Source: Bacteroidota bacterium (lineage in GTDB: Bacteria > Bacteroidota > Bacteroidia > Flavobacteriales > Schleiferiaceae). Taken from it: a stretch of DNA of 7,949 nt. The position numbers and the translations under genes were made by a program. The first letter of the stretch is position 1; each line of letters starts with the position of its first letter. Positions 6,902-7,949 of this stretch are shown piece by piece. The notes beneath the pieces were generated by a model, which was not told the origin of the DNA, searched no databases, and was given only the letters and a program-made list of their open reading frames with translations. The stretch spans positions 7,035-14,983 of the forward strand of contig PXYR01000035.1 in NCBI GenBank assembly GCA_003023665.1, in the 5' to 3' direction.

Positions 6902-7813
6902 TTATTCCATAAACTTTTGACTATTGGCCCAGTCAATGCTCTCTTTCAAGCAATGTAATGACCGGTCAGCACCGCAAATATCTTGTTCTATATAATAATG
7001 TTTCATCCCACTTAGTTCAGCATAAGAAAAGATTCTTTCCCAATCCAACACACCTTGCCCAACAGGTACCTGAGTGATGGTATCTGCTGCAAAGTCTTTG
7101 ACATGCCAAAGCGGAAACATACCTGGATATTTTTTGATCCAATGTACAGGGTCTTCTCCGGCAAACGCAACCCAGTGGATGTCCATTTCAAAGACTACTC
7201 CTTCCTCCTTTAAGGTGCTCACTAAATAATCAAAAGGGATCACCCCGTTTTCTAAAGGTTTAAATTCAAACTCATGGTTGTGCCAAGCGGCTACCATGCC
7301 TCTTTCTTTACATGCTGCGCTCAATTTTACTAAATATTGTGCTAAGTATTCATATCCTTTTATGTTACGCCAACCTTCACTCATCCAAGGGATAATCACC
7401 CATTTTTGATTTAGTGCTTCTGCAGCATCTAAGATGTCTTCTATTGTCCCTGTGTCTATGGGTTCAGGGTTGTTTGTCGCAAGCTGCATAGGCATATAAT
7501 GCCCGCTAGGGGATATTAGGGAAGCGCTATCAATAGTTTTTTTGAACTGCTTTGGGCTTTGACCAAAAAAAGTTCCTTCTTGATAACCAAAGGACTCAAC
7601 CTGAACATACCCCATATTGGAGCTAGAAATCAAAGAGGCACTCAGCATAGAATCATTTGTCAATTCTTCTCTAATTGTATACAATTGGTAACCTTTTTTG
7701 TATTTAGCCATGGTCTCGGTTTCTTTTGACGGCACAGCGTCTTGGGGACCTTTATTACAAGCCATCAAGAGAAAAACTGGCAACAAAGCGCTGATTAAAA
7801 TGTTGGACTTCAT
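6902..7813 (-). CDS. Lipoprotein with sugar phosphate isomerase/epimerase (xylose isomerase-like TIM barrel) domain
   Basis: The 303-aa product starts with a lipoprotein signal: short charged N terminus, hydrophobic core and lipobox LLMAC with Cys19. The mature protein should therefore be lipid-anchored outside the cytoplasm. Residues about 42-300 fit the AP endonuclease 2/xylose isomerase-like TIM barrel: YQLYTIREEL (43-51 region), QVESFGY (71-77), IIPWMSEGW, and AAWHNHEFEF (175-184). FEMDIHWVAFAG (208-219), WHVKDF (236-241), GQGVLDWERIF (252-262) and YYIEQD (273-278) complete it. Probable metal and catalytic residues are Glu73, His180/Glu181, Asp211, His237 and Glu276, by analogy with inosose isomerase/epimerase-type proteins. 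Extracytoplasmic members are common in Bacteroidota, where they often sit near oxidoreductases or glycoside enzymes; none is adjacent here, so the substrate is unknown. It is divergent from the S4-domain gene (53-bp gap) and lies 30 bp upstream of kbl. Confidence 0.9.
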   Translation of the reverse strand: MKSNILISALLPVFLLMACNKGPQDAVPSKETETMAKYKKGYQLYTIREELTNDSMLSASLISSSNMGYVQVESFGYQEGTFFGQSPKQFKKTIDSASLISPSGHYMPMQLATNNPEPIDTGTIEDILDAAEALNQKWVIIPWMSEGWRNIKGYEYLAQYLVKLSAACKERGMVAAWHNHEFEFKPLENGVIPFDYLVSTLKEEGVVFEMDIHWVAFAGEDPVHWIKKYPGMFPLWHVKDFAADTITQVPVGQGVLDWERIFSYAELSGMKHYYIEQDICGADRSLHCLKESIDWANSQKFME

Positions 7814-7833
7814 ATTTACTACTATTTGCAGTT

Positions 7834-7841
7834 GTAAAGTA
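7834..7841 (-). promoter_or_regulatory. Possible -7 box upstream of the TIM-barrel lipoprotein gene
   Basis: The minus strand reads TACTTTAC 20 bases before the start codon, inside the 53-bp divergent gap. It keeps TAnnTT of the Bacteroidota -7 consensus but differs at the last two positions. Because the gap is short, any promoters for the two divergent genes must overlap or lie very close together. No clear -33 element is seen. Confidence 0.28.
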
Positions 7842-7866
7842 CCCGAAATGTTTCAAATTTGTTGGT

Positions 7867-7949
7867 ATGCGAATAGACAAATTTCTTTGGTGCGTAAGAT
7901 TGTTCAAAACACGCAGTATTTCTAGTGACGCGGTGCGTTCTGGAAAGGT
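7867..7949 (+). CDS. S4-domain RNA-binding protein (Hsp15/HslR-like), 5' end only
   Basis: An open frame begins at ATG 7867-7869 and runs off the right edge after 27 codons. Its translation starts MRIDKFLWCVRLFKTRS and continues ISSDAVRSGK. This is the characteristic opening of S4-domain proteins of the Hsp15/HslR type (consensus near MRIDKWLW.R..KTRS.A...), in which the Arg/Lys-rich helix binds structured RNA. In E. coli, Hsp15 binds stalled 50S subunits carrying nascent peptidyl-tRNA. The whole visible piece is the first S4 helices; the rest lies outside. It is the only plus-strand gene seen and is divergent from the TIM-barrel lipoprotein gene. A different S4 protein of similar start cannot be excluded on 27 residues, so no gene symbol is given. 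Confidence 0.82.
   Translation, partial: MRIDKFLWCVRLFKTRSISSDAVRSGK

Noticed and set aside
7698..7925. 75-codon plus-strand frame crossing the lipoprotein start and the S4 gene start
   Set aside because: It is antisense to the lipoprotein signal region and then out of frame with the S4 gene, which is the better explanation for the right-hand part.

Overview
The window looks like ordinary chromosomal DNA from a member of the Bacteroidota, probably Flavobacteriales-like. The evidence is a single-chain E1 alpha-beta dehydrogenase of the type common in that phylum, a tatA-gatA pair, start codons without recognisable Shine-Dalgarno sequences, and several TAnnTTTx-like boxes 20-28 bases upstream of genes, resembling the Bacteroidota -7 element. 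The genus cannot be named from this sequence alone.

Eight genes are visible: seven on the minus strand and one divergent gene at the right edge. From right to left, in the direction of minus-strand transcription: an S4-domain RNA-binding protein on the plus strand, only its first 27 codons present (7867 to the edge); a divergent lipoprotein with a sugar isomerase/epimerase-like TIM barrel (7813-6902); glycine C-acetyltransferase kbl (6871-5684); a 104-bp intergenic region with an unusual 9-bp inverted repeat; the site-2 membrane protease rseP (5579-4254); a PaaD-like protein whose ATG directly follows the rseP stop codon (4253-3693); a fused branched-chain-type 2-oxoacid dehydrogenase E1 (3646-1589); the Tat translocase subunit tatA (1535-1356); and gatA, subunit A of the tRNA-dependent amidotransferase (1337 to the left edge, truncated near its C terminus). 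Two genes, gatA and the S4 gene, run off the window. tatA is only 59 codons long.

Functionally this is core metabolism and cell-envelope housekeeping: charging of Gln-tRNA/Asn-tRNA, folded-protein export, 2-oxoacid oxidation, intramembrane proteolysis and threonine/glycine metabolism. The gene pairs tatA-gatA (18-bp gap) and rseP-paaD (0-bp gap) are probably co-transcribed. No RNA genes, mobile elements, CRISPR arrays or phage genes are visible, and no stretch over 300 bases lacks a gene. I found no convincing new multi-gene system. The most interesting points are the isolated PaaD homologue coupled to rseP, with a family-atypical insertion, and the dyad overlapping the likely rseP promoter.
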